Below, piece after piece: positions 55,650 through 64,000 of a stretch of DNA of 64,000 nt. The notes beneath the pieces were generated by a model, which searched no databases, was not told the DNA's origin, and saw nothing but the letters and a program-made list of their open reading frames with translations. The first letter of the stretch is position 1. The number at the start of each line of letters is the position of its first letter. The stretch is taken from assembly GCF_905171775.1 (NCBI RefSeq), contig NC_053496.1, positions 181,197,759 through 181,261,758 of the forward strand. Reading direction: 5' to 3'. The position numbers were made by a program, and so were the translations under genes. The DNA is from Rana temporaria (lineage: Eukaryota > Chordata > Amphibia > Anura > Ranidae).

Positions 55650-55690
55650 CACTTCCTGTTTCTGCGTTCCATTGACAATATGTAGGATTA
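55615..55690 (-). promoter_or_regulatory. KZF5 promoter, ETS/CRE-like
   Basis: The minus strand has CAGGAAGTGATGTCAG, then TCAGGAAGTGAACAGGAAGT: three ETS cores, the first joined to TGATGTCA. Confidence 0.6.
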
Positions 55691-55711
55691 CCCTATTATT
55701 ATTATTATTAT

Positions 55712-56036
55712 TAGAGATGCACCGAAATTTCGTCCACTGAAACATATTGGACGAAAACGGTGTTATCAGCATTTTGCCGATAACGGCGCCGAAAAATGCA
55801 TGTGATTTTGCAGCAAATTCACAATGAATCTTACACAAGCTTTTCTTGCGTTAAAGGTGCCAATAATGACCGCCAATAAATTCATATTCATTTATAATGA
55901 TGATATTAATAAAAAGGTCAAATATAATATAATTATATATATATATTTTTTTTAAAAACTCATTTTTGGCCAAATGCATCCTGCATTTTTTGGTTTCCGT
56001 TTTGTCCAAAAAAAAATTCCATTCGGTGCACCTCTA
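55712..56036. mobile_element. hAT-type MITE (GAGATGCACCGAA ends)
   Basis: Ends TAGAGATGCACCGAA and TTCGGTGCACCTCTA. The flanks are ATT-rich, so an 8-bp duplication cannot be read with certainty. 325 bp, A+T-rich interior. Confidence 0.7.
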
Positions 56037-56039
56037 ATA

Positions 56040-56745
56040 ATATTATACAGGATTTATATGGCGCCAACAGTTTGCACAGCGCTTTACGACACGAGGGCAG
56101 ACAGTGCAGGTACAATACAATTCAGTACAGGAGGAATCAGAGGGCCCTGCTCGTTAGAGCTTACAATCTAGGAGGGGGGGTCAAGTGATACAAAAGGTAA
56201 TAACTGTGGGGGGGTGAACTGATGGAGGTACCAAATGTGCAGTTGTTAGGTGGAGGCAGGATAGGCTTCTCTAAGGCCCCTTTCACACTGTGGCGTATTT
56301 CAGGCGTTTTAGCGCTAAAAATAGCGCATAAATAACGCCTGAAATACTCCTGCCCCAGCATTCTCAATGTGAAAGCCTGAGGGCTTTCACACTGAGGCGA
56401 TGCGCTGGCGGGAGAAAAAATAAATCTCCTGCAAGCAGCATCTTTGGAGCGGTGAGAGGAGCAGTGTGTATACCACTCCTTCACCACTCTTGCCCATTGA
56501 AAACAATGGGACACCGCTGTAATACCGCCGGCAATGCGCCTCTGCAGATTCCTCTGCAATTCCGCGGCAATTCCGACGGTATAGTACCGCTAAAAATAGC
56601 GGGGCTATGCCGCCGCTGCACATACTGCCCCAGTGTGAAAGGGGCCTTAAGAGAAGGGTTTTCAGGGATCGTCTAAAAGTGGAAGATAGACGGATAGATT
56701 GAGGTAGAGTGTTCCAGAGGATGGGAGAGGCCCGGGAAAAGCATT
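56040..56745. repeat. Dispersed repeat (GGATTTATATGGCGCC type), interrupted
   Basis: ACAGGATTTATATGGCGCC, CAGCGCTTTACGACA and TAGAGCTTACAATCTAGGAG, then AGAGAAGGGTTTTCAGGG after the inserted MITE at 56274-56647. This order is a familiar interspersed frog repeat; its class is not resolved here. Confidence 0.55.
56274..56647. mobile_element. MITE, CCCCTTTCACACTG family, TA target
   Basis: Ends AGGCCCCTTTCACACTGTGG and CCCCAGTGTGAAAGGGGCCT flanked by TA. 374 bp, internal TTTAGCGCTAAAA palindrome. Nested in the dispersed repeat at 56040-56745. Confidence 0.87.
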
Positions 56746-56984
56746 ATGGAGAATATAAAATCAGCAGCTTCTGTTGTTTTTCGATACTCTTGATTGCTGC
56801 TTTGGAGCTTTTTACAATCTTATTATTTATATTAAATCTGAAGTAAAATCCAAACAACATTAAAATATAGCAAACATAATTAGAATTTTTATAAAAGAAA
56901 TCACAGAATGGAAATCTAGATTCAAAACATTATTTTAAAAATAGAATTAACTCAAACCCATCTCCTGGCCAAACTGTAGAGGAG

Positions 56985-58140
56985 AGGAGTGTGGAGGGTA
57001 TGACAGTGACCAGTATGTACAGGAGAGGAGTGTGGAGGGTATAAGAGTGACCAGTATGTACAGGAGAGGAGTATGGAGGGAGTGACAGTGGGCAGTATAT
57101 ACAGGAGAGTAGTATGGAGGGTATAAGAGTGACCAGTATGTACAGGAGAGGAGTGTGGTGGTTATGACAGTGGGCAGTATGTACAGGAGCGGAGTGTGGG
57201 GGGTATGACAGTGGGCAGTATGTACAGGACAGGAGTGTGGAGGGTATGACAGTGGGCAGTATGTACAGGAGAGGAGTGTGGAAGGTGTGACAGTGGGCAG
57301 TATGTACAGGAGAGGAGTGTGGAAGGTGTGACAGTGGGCAGTATGTACAGGAGAGGAGTGTGGAGGGTATAACAGTGGGCAGTATATACAGGAGAGTAGT
57401 ATGGAGGGTATGACAGTGGGCAGTATGTACAGGAGAGGAGTGTGGAGGGTATGACAGTGGGCAGTATATACAGGAGAGGAGTGTGGAGGGTATGACAGTG
57501 GGCAGTATGTACAGGAGAGGAGTGTGGAGGGTATAAGAGTGACCAGTATGTACAGGAGAGGAGTGCGGAGGGTATGACAGTGGGCAGTATGTACAGGAGA
57601 GGAGTGTGGAGGGTATGACAGAGGGTGGTATGTACAGGAGAGGAGTGTGAAGGGTATGACAGTGGGCAGTATGTACAGGAGAGGAGTGTGGAGGGCATGA
57701 GAGTGACCAGTATGTACAGGTGAGGAGTGTGGGGGGAATGACAGTGGGCAGTATGTACAGGAGAGGAGTGTGGGGGGCATGATTGTGGACTGTAAGTACA
57801 GGAGAGGAGTGTGGAAGGTATGACAGTGGGCAGTATGTACAGGAGAGGAATGTGGAGGGTATGATGGGGTAGTATGTACAGGAGAGGAGTGTGGATGGTA
57901 TGACATAGGGCAGTATGTACAGGAGAGGAGTGTGGAGGGTATGATGGGGGCAGTATGTACAGGAGAGGAGTGTGGAGGGTATGATGGGGGCAGTATGTAC
58001 AGGAGAGGAGTGTGGAGGGTATGACATAGGGCAGTATGTACAGGAGAGGAGTGTGGAGGGCATGATGGGGGCAGTATGTACAGGAGAAGAGTGTGGAGGG
58101 TATGACAGTGGACAGTATGTACAGGAGAGGAGTATGGAGA
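56985..58140. repeat. 41-bp minisatellite upstream of KZF5 promoter
   Basis: About 28 units of the GTACAGGAGAGGAGTGTGGA repeat with variants (AAGAGTGACCAG, GATGGGG). Stop-free over most of its length on the minus strand. Confidence 0.96.
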
Positions 58141-58339
58141 GCAGAAATGATGTGTTGTAACCTCTAGTAACCGATCAGTGAGCGGTAATGATAGGCTGTA
58201 AACTCTGGCAACCAATTGCAATTGCGTGATCTGCTGCAGTAAACTACTGATTTTGAGTATACCTGCTATTTTTTTGTATGTCTCAGAATGGAGGGGGGCC
58301 CAAGAAAATGTTTGCCTAGGGTCCAATCAAATTTAAAGA

Positions 58340-59190
58340 TGGCCCTAAAAATTGCAATAAGCGTATATTGATTGGTTTGGGCAAAAGTTATAGCATCTAC
58401 AAAATAGGGGATAGTTTTATGGCATTTATTTTTTTATTTTTTACTAGTAGTGGCAGCGATCTGCGATTTTTATCGTGACTGCGACATTATGCGGACACAT
58501 TTTTGGGATTATTATAATTTTTACAGCGATCAGTGCTATAAAAATGCACTGATTACTGTGAAAATGGCAGTGAAGGGGTTAACCACTAGGTGGCACTGAA
58601 GGGGTTAAGTGTGTCCTAGGGATGTGTTCTAACTGTAGGGGGGATGGGCTGTGTGTGACACGACACTGATCACCAATTTCGATTACAGGAAGCGGTGAAC
58701 AGTGTCCTGTCACTAGGAAGACTGGGGAAATGCTTGTTTACATCAGCATTTCCCCATTCTTCCTCTCCGTATAGGCAAACTTTTTTTTCCCATTTTGGAT
58801 GGAGTAAGGAAGTGTTATAACCCCTGTTGGTTAATTTTTCGCCATCTGTGCCCATTAGAGAGATTTACCTTCACTTCCTGTCCCATAGGCAAAACAGGAA
58901 GTGAGAGGAAATCCCTGCAAATTAACTGCTTCCCCACCATTGCACGACGATATACGTCGGCAGAATGGCACGGGCAGGCAGATGGTCGTATATATACGTC
59001 CCCTTTAAGAAACGGCACCGTGGGGCCGACCGCGGGTTCTGCGGACTAGATGTCCGCGGGGATACCCGCGATCGACTTACGGAGAGGATGAATGGGGAAA
59101 TGCTGATGTAAACAAGCATTTCCCCAGTCTTCCTAGTGACAGGACACTGATCACCGCTTCCTGTAATCGAAATCGGTGATCAGTGTCGAG
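58340..59190. repeat. Two opposed fragments of the TTAA-element family
   Basis: 58660-58770 and 59090-59185 are reverse complements (GGAAATGCTTGTTTACATCA and mirror). 58365-58620 resembles the reverse of 51700-51900, with GTATATTGATTGGTTTGGGC and AGTGAAGGGGTTAA. 59200-59430 holds only a fragment of the intergenic unit. Confidence 0.65.
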
Positions 59191-59439
59191 GATTTGTCAT
59201 ACCAAGTCACTGCTGTCTCATCAGATGTGGTCTTTCTGAGCACCAGGGGTGGGAGGGGGGCAATGTATACCCCCTGGGCATGAGTGGGAGCCCAGAAGAT
59301 TGTGGGGGAAAAGAGTTAAAAGGATCTCACGCCTGAATTGGCCCATGGTACAATATAATACCAATGGAGGACTCTATGATCTGAGCACGTCCAATCATCT
59401 AAAAATTAGGGTCATTTGTTAAAACGTAATAAAAAAACA

Positions 59440-59530
59440 GGACTCAGTGAAGAACTTTACGGTTTATTTTACAAAACCAAAACGAATAATTACCACACAG
59501 CAAAACGAAGATTGAAATCTAAATCAAATC
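59440..59530 (-). other. Distal part of the conserved 3' module (poly(A) side)
   Basis: AATAAA on the minus strand at 59463-59468, with ACAGGACTCAG as in 35085-35310. The proximal part of the module is at 62770-62850, 3.2 kb away. The Tc1-derived satellite appears to have split a KZF6 3' region. Confidence 0.45.
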
Positions 59531-59639
59531 CTGGTGATGGGAGGTATATAGCTCCACGACTTCTTCAATATTCATATTAAGATGAAGCCAGAAAGTCCCA
59601 GATGGTAAAAAATTCACGTTCCTTGGCTCATTGTGTAGA

Positions 59640-59960
59640 AAATTTGTTCCAGGGTGCTGGTCTTCATTGGCAACCCTTAGGAGATTTGGGTGGGATATAC
59701 GGCTGAGCGAGTTTGGGGTGGAGGAACTTGACTGGCCTGCACAGAGGCTGGACCTCAACCCGATAGAACACCTTTGGGATGAGCTAAAGTGGAGACTGCG
59801 AGCCAGGCCTTCTCATCCACCATCAGTGCCTGACCTCACAAATGCTCTTCTGGAAGAACGGTCAAACATTCCCATAGACACACTCCTACACCTTGTGGAC
59901 AGCCTTTCCAGAAGAGTGGAAGCTGTTCTAGCAGTAAAGGGTGGGTCAACTCAATATTGA
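59640..59960 (+). mobile_element. Tc1-like transposase C-terminal fragment
   Basis: The plus strand encodes FGVEELDWPAQ, LDLNPIEHLWDELKWRLRA and RSNIPIDTLLHLVDSLSRR, ending KGGSTQY. The D-L-N-P-I-E-H-L-W box holds the catalytic Glu of Tc1 DDE transposases. The N-terminal parts are missing. Confidence 0.87.
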
Positions 59961-62600
59961 ACCCTACGGGCTAAGATTGGGATGCCATTAAAGTTCATGC
60001 GCGTCCCAATACTTTTGGCAATATAGTGTATTCTCAAACCCATGGACCGAGTTTTGGTCTTTCCCACAGGTTCTGCGATTACTACTGCTGTAGGTCAAAG
60101 AGACATGGTGGGCCTGGAGAGCTAAAGGATCTTGTGAATGGACCACTGTACTCAATATTGAACCCTACAGACAAAGACTGGGATGCCATTAAAGTTCATG
60201 TGACTGTCAAGGCAATACTTTTGGCAATATAGCGTATTCTCAAACCCTTGGACCAGGTCTTGGTCTTTCCCAGAGGTTCCGAAAATTACCACCGCTGGTC
60301 CATGGTGTAGGTCAAAGAGGCTTGGAGAGCTAAAGGCTTGCTAAACATTTTCCAGTGGGAAAGGATCTTGTGAATGTGGACCACTGTACTCAATATTGAA
60401 CCCTACGGACTAAGACTGGGAAGCCATTAAAGTTCATGTGACTGTCAAGGCAAGTGTCCCAATACTTTTGGCAATATAGCATATTCTCAAACCCATGGAC
60501 CGAGTTTTGGTCTTTCCCACTGCTGTAGGTCAAAGAGACATGGTGGGCCTGGAGAGCTAAAGGATCTTGTGAATGGACCGCTGTACTCAATATTGAACCC
60601 TACGGACTAAGACTGGGATGCCATTAAAGTTCATGCGACTGTCAAGGCAGGCGTCCCAATACTTTTGGCAATATAACGTATTCTCAAACCCTTGGACCAG
60701 GTCTTGGTCTTTCCCAGAGGTTCCGAAAATTACCACCGCTGGTCCATGCTGTAGGTCAAAGAGGCCTGGAGAGCTAAAGGCTTGCTTAACATTTTCCAGT
60801 GGGAAAGGATCTTGTGAATGGACCGATGTACTCAATATTGAACCCTACGGACAAAGACTGGGATGCCATTAAAGTTCATGCGACTGTCAAGGCAGGTGTC
60901 CCAATACTTTTGGCAATATAGCGTATTATCAAACCCATGGACCAGGTTTTGGTCTTTCCCACAGGTTCTGCGATTACCACTGCTGTAGGTCAAAGAGACA
61001 TGGTGGGCCTGGAGAGCTAAAGACTTGCTAAACATTTTCCAGTGGAAAGGATCTTGTGAATGGACCGCTGTACTCAATATTGAACCCTACGGACTAAGCC
61101 TGGGAAGCCATTAAAGTTCATGCGACTGTAAAGGCAGGCGTCCCAATACTTTTGGCAATATAGGCCCAGATTCTCGTAGGAGTTACGCCGGCGTATCTCC
61201 AGATACGCCGTCGTAACTCTGAGTGTGAGGCGTCGTATCTATGCGCCTGATTCTTAGAATCAGTTACGATTCTTAGAATCAGATCCGACCGGCGTAAGTC
61301 CCTTACGCCGTCGTATCTAAGTTGCATATTTATGCTGGCCGCTAGGTGTCAAATATGGTAATGAGCTAGATACGCCGATTCTCAAAACGTACGTGCGGCC
61401 GGCTCTTTTTTTTACGTCGTTTACGTTAGGCTTTTTTGGGCGTAAAGTTACCCCTGCTCTATGAGGCGTAGATGAGGCGTACCAATGTTAGGTATGGACG
61501 TCGGAACAGCGTCAAATTTTTCACGTTTTACGTCGTTTGCGTAAGTCGTCCGTGAAAGAGCCTGGACGTAAGTTACGTTCACTTCGACTAGGCATTGAGC
61601 GGGTGCAATTTAATTTGAAAATTCAACGTGATACTGAGCCTGCGCGCGCATGCGCCGTTCGAAAAAAAGCGTCAATTACGTGGGGTCACGATTAATTTCC
61701 ATAAAACACGCCCACCACTTCCACATTTGAATTAGGCGGGCTTACGCTGGCCCAGTTACACTACGCCGGCGTAACTTAAAGCGCAAGTTGAGAATACGGG
61801 ACATGCCGCTCTAAGTTACGGCGGCGTAGTGTATCTCAGATGCGCTACGCCCGCCTAAAGATAGGCGATTCTACGAGAATCTGGGCCATAGCGTATTCTC
61901 AAACCCATGGACCAGGTTTTGATCTTTCCCACAGGTTCGGTAATTACCACCGCTGGTCCATGCTGAAGGTCAAAGAGACATGGTGGACCTGGAGAGCTAA
62001 AGGCTTGCTAAACATTTTCCAGTGGGAAAGGATCATGTAAATGGACCGCTGTACTCAATATTGAACCCTACGGACAAAGACTGGGAAGCCAATAAATTTC
62101 ATGCGACTGTCAAGGCAGGTGTCTTAATACTTTTGGCAATATAGCGTATTCTCAAACCCTTGGACCAGGTTTTGGTGGTTCCGCTTGTCCATGCTGTAGA
62201 TCAAAGCGGCCTGGAGAGCTAAAGGCTTGCTGAACGTTTTCCAGTGGGAAAGGATCTTGTGAATGGACCGCTGTACTCAATATTGAACCAGGTTTTGGTC
62301 TTTCCCATGGGTTCCGCAATTACCACCCCAACTACCATGCTGTAGGTCAAAGAGACATGTGGACCTGGGAGAGCTAAAGGCTTGCTGAACGTTTTCCAGT
62401 GGGAAAGGATCTTGTGAATGGACCGCTGTACTCAATATTGAACCAGGTTTTGGTCTTTCCCATGGGTTCCGCAATTACCACCGCAGTTACCATGCTGTGG
62501 GTCAAAGAGACATGTGGACCTGGGGGAGCTAAAGGCTTGCTGAACGTTTTCCAGTGGGAAAGGATCTTGTGAATGGGCCGCTGTCGTTCTAAAAAGGAAC
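59950..62600. repeat. Satellite-like array built on a Tc1 terminus
   Basis: Nine copies of ACTCAATATTGAACCCTACG (some end ACC) at about 59951, 60150, 60390, 60589, 60832, 61074, 62055, 62278 and 62430. Most then have GTCCCAATACTTTTGGCAAT, and the later part has GAGAGCTAAAGGCTTGC. Unit lengths are mostly about 199 or 240 bp. A transposon at 61163-61887 interrupts it. Confidence 0.9.
61163..61887. mobile_element. CpG-rich DNA transposon, GGGCCAGAT family, copy 3
   Basis: Ends GGCCCAGATTCTCGTAG and CTACGAGAATCTGGGCC are perfect inverted repeats over 17 bp. ATA is duplicated (61160-61162, 61888-61890). Neighbouring array units read GGCAATATAGCGTATT, the empty site. 725 bp, no transposase. Confidence 0.93.
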
Positions 62601-62769
62601 TTTACCCAAAACAAGGGACTTTTTGTTCACAAACTTGGACTAAACAAGGCTTGGCGGAGCAAATTTTTGCTTTATCTTCGCCTTTGGAAGCCTGTTGCTA
62701 TGCGTTTTGCTATCCTAAAACAAACACACAATTGTATGGCTACTTCAAGTCTAATCCTCACATTGGTTA

Positions 62770-62850
62770 ACTACAAAAAAATATGTCAAAGTTACAATTA
62801 TACATTGATTGGACCAATGAAAACCCATCTACTTCATACGAAGGAAAAAC
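62770..62850 (-). other. Proximal part of the conserved 3' module (KZF6)
   Basis: CAAAGTTACAATTATACATT, then GATTGGACCAATGAAAACCC and ATCTACTTCA, matching 26145-26200 and 35195-35245. It lies about 80 bp past the KZF6 stop. Confidence 0.5.
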
Positions 62851-62926
62851 AATAAGGTACGGCATTCAAAAAAAAAAAAAAAGAAACGTCGTCGACGTAT
62901 TGCCATACTTGCCCATTAAATTGGTT

Positions 62927-64000
62927 CTATGGAGCCATGTGTGAGTGTGGGATCAAGTCAGCACTACTTGAATAAGGACGCTCATCTGTGTGACCTTTCT
63001 GGTGTTTAAGAAAATTTCCTTTCTGTTTGAAACTTTTCCCGCACACCGAGCACGAGAAAGGACGATCGCCTATGTGACTTCTCTGGTGCCTAAGAAAATT
63101 TCCTCTTTGCTTAAAACGTTTCCCGCACTCCGAGCACGAGAAAGGATGCTCGCCTGTGTGACTTCTCTGGTGTATAAGAAGGCTTCCTTTCGTAGTGAAA
63201 CATTTCCCGCACTCTGAACAAGAAAAAGGACGCTCGCCCGTGTGAATCCTCTGGTGTTGAAGGAGGTCTCCTTTCGTGATGCAAGGTTTCCCGCACTCCG
63301 AACACGAAAAAGGACGCTCCCCTGTATGAATTCTCTGGTGCACAAGGAGGCTTCCAGTTGTAGTGAAACACTTTCCGCACTCCGAACACGAAAACGGACG
63401 CTCACCTGTGTGACTCCTCTGGTGTCGGTGGAGGTCAGCTTTCGCAGTGAAACATTTCCCGCACTCCGAACATGAAAAAGGACGCAGACCTGTGTGAGTT
63501 TTCTGGTGTTTAAGAAGGCTTTCTTTATCAGGGAAACCTTTCTCGCACTCTGGACACGAAAAGGGGCGTTCACCTGTGTGACGTCTCTGGTGTCTAATGA
63601 GGTTTCCGCTCGCAGTAAAACATTTCCCGCACGTTGAGCACGAATAAGGACGCTCGCCCGTATGACTTCTGTGGTGTTTAAGAAGGTCCGCTTTTGTAGT
63701 GAAGCATTTCCCGCACTCTGAACATGAAAAAGGACGCAGGCCCGTGTGAATTCTCTGGTGTGCAATAAGATTGCCCTTTTGAATGAAACTTTTCCCGCAC
63801 TCCGTACACGAAAAAGGACGCTCGCCTGTGTGAATTCTCCAGTGCATGAGGAGGTTTCCTTTCTCAGCGAAACATTTCCCGCACTCCGAACACGAGATAG
63901 GAAACTCACTCTTGTGAGTTTTTTGGTGTAAAAGAAGGTCTCGGTTTTCGGCGAAAGATTTCCCACACACTGAACAGGACAATAAATGCTGTCCTATCTG
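62927..64000 (-). CDS. KZF6 zinc-finger exon, cut by window end (12 fingers)
   Basis: The reading frame is open to the window edge, so the 5' part of the exon and its KRAB exons lie outside. Twelve fingers are visible, with recognition residues ERDL, EGNM, QGNA, TADK, AGNR, DESK, AADR, TGSV, TGDQ, TGSI, QGNR, QGNK. Finger 9 reads CGKPCITKGD, with Cys in place of the core Phe. After finger 12 comes TDERPYSSSADLIPHSHMAP and a stop, a thirteenth finger without its cysteines. Predicted to be a nuclear DNA-binding protein of the same family; the KRAB domain is assumed from the neighbours. Confidence 0.9.
   Translation of the reverse strand, partial: QIGQHLLSCSVCGKSFAENRDLLLHQKTHKSEFPISCSECGKCFAEKGNLLMHWRIHTGERPFSCTECGKSFIQKGNLIAHQRIHTGLRPFSCSECGKCFTTKADLLKHHRSHTGERPYSCSTCGKCFTASGNLIRHQRRHTGERPFSCPECEKGFPDKESLLKHQKTHTGLRPFSCSECGKCFTAKADLHRHQRSHTGERPFSCSECGKCFTTTGSLLVHQRIHTGERPFSCSECGKPCITKGDLLQHQRIHTGERPFSCSECGKCFTTKGSLLIHQRSHTGEHPFSCSECGKRFKQRGNFLRHQRSHIGDRPFSCSVCGKSFKQKGNFLKHQKGHTDERPYSSSADLIPHSHMAP

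Noticed and set aside
56930..58326. Minus-strand open frames of 377 and 459 codons
   Set aside because: Same 41-bp repeat artefact; overlapping frames are open at once, which is typical of a repeat unit with no stops.
63070..63966. 298-codon frame rich in R-S-A-G-N-V-S-L
   Set aside because: Shadow frame of the KZF6 finger array. Similar shadows exist for every finger exon on both strands.

Overview
This is vertebrate genomic DNA, most probably from an anuran amphibian and perhaps a ranid-type frog. The evidence is intron-split KRAB/C2H2 zinc-finger genes of the Xenopus oocyte/gastrula zinc-finger type, frog-type Tc1 elements, and dense CpG-rich MITEs. Species assignment is inference. There is no sign of bacterial genes, tRNA, rRNA or CRISPR.

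The window is a head-to-tail cluster of six KRAB zinc-finger loci, all on the minus strand. I label them KZF1 to KZF6 by rising coordinate (local labels only). Each complete locus has the same layout, read on the minus strand: an ETS/CRE-like promoter; a short exon 1; exon 2 with the main ATG and a T-E-R-I-L-D-L-T-type helix; exon 3 ending K-K-I-L-E-V-T; one or two KRAB A-box exons; a DGSSNGNPPERC exon; an acidic exon; an intron holding a 73-bp minisatellite; and one large zinc-finger exon. Exon lengths and splice phases fit exactly in KZF1 (642 aa predicted), KZF2 (698 aa), KZF4 (812 aa) and KZF5 (802 aa). KZF3 is decaying: its ancestral start is lost, two linker exons are missing, and a stop codon sits inside the finger array. 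KZF6 is cut by the window end.

Region by region: 1-4.3 kb holds repeats. KZF1 spans 4.36-8.85 kb. 9-15.7 kb is intergenic and carries a tandem array and MITEs. KZF2 spans 15.76-25.3 kb, with a 4.6-kb first intron inflated by inserted elements. KZF3 spans 27.5-32.9 kb. 33-37.2 kb holds minisatellites and two Tc1 elements. KZF4 spans 37.2-45.5 kb. KZF5 spans 48.5-55.7 kb. 57-62.6 kb holds a 41-bp minisatellite and a satellite-like array built from a Tc1 terminus. KZF6 runs from 62.9 kb to the end.

The genes look like products of repeated segmental duplication of a unit that includes promoter, introns, minisatellites and 3' flank. Known KRAB-ZNF proteins are nuclear DNA-binding repressors that often target transposable elements. 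That role is plausible here, but it is inferred from family membership. Notable features are paired KRAB exons in KZF3 and KZF4, a Tc1 copy that severs the KZF4 finger array, a conserved reading frame in exon 1, minisatellites at equivalent places in successive loci, and several transposons whose empty target sites survive in neighbouring tandem repeats.
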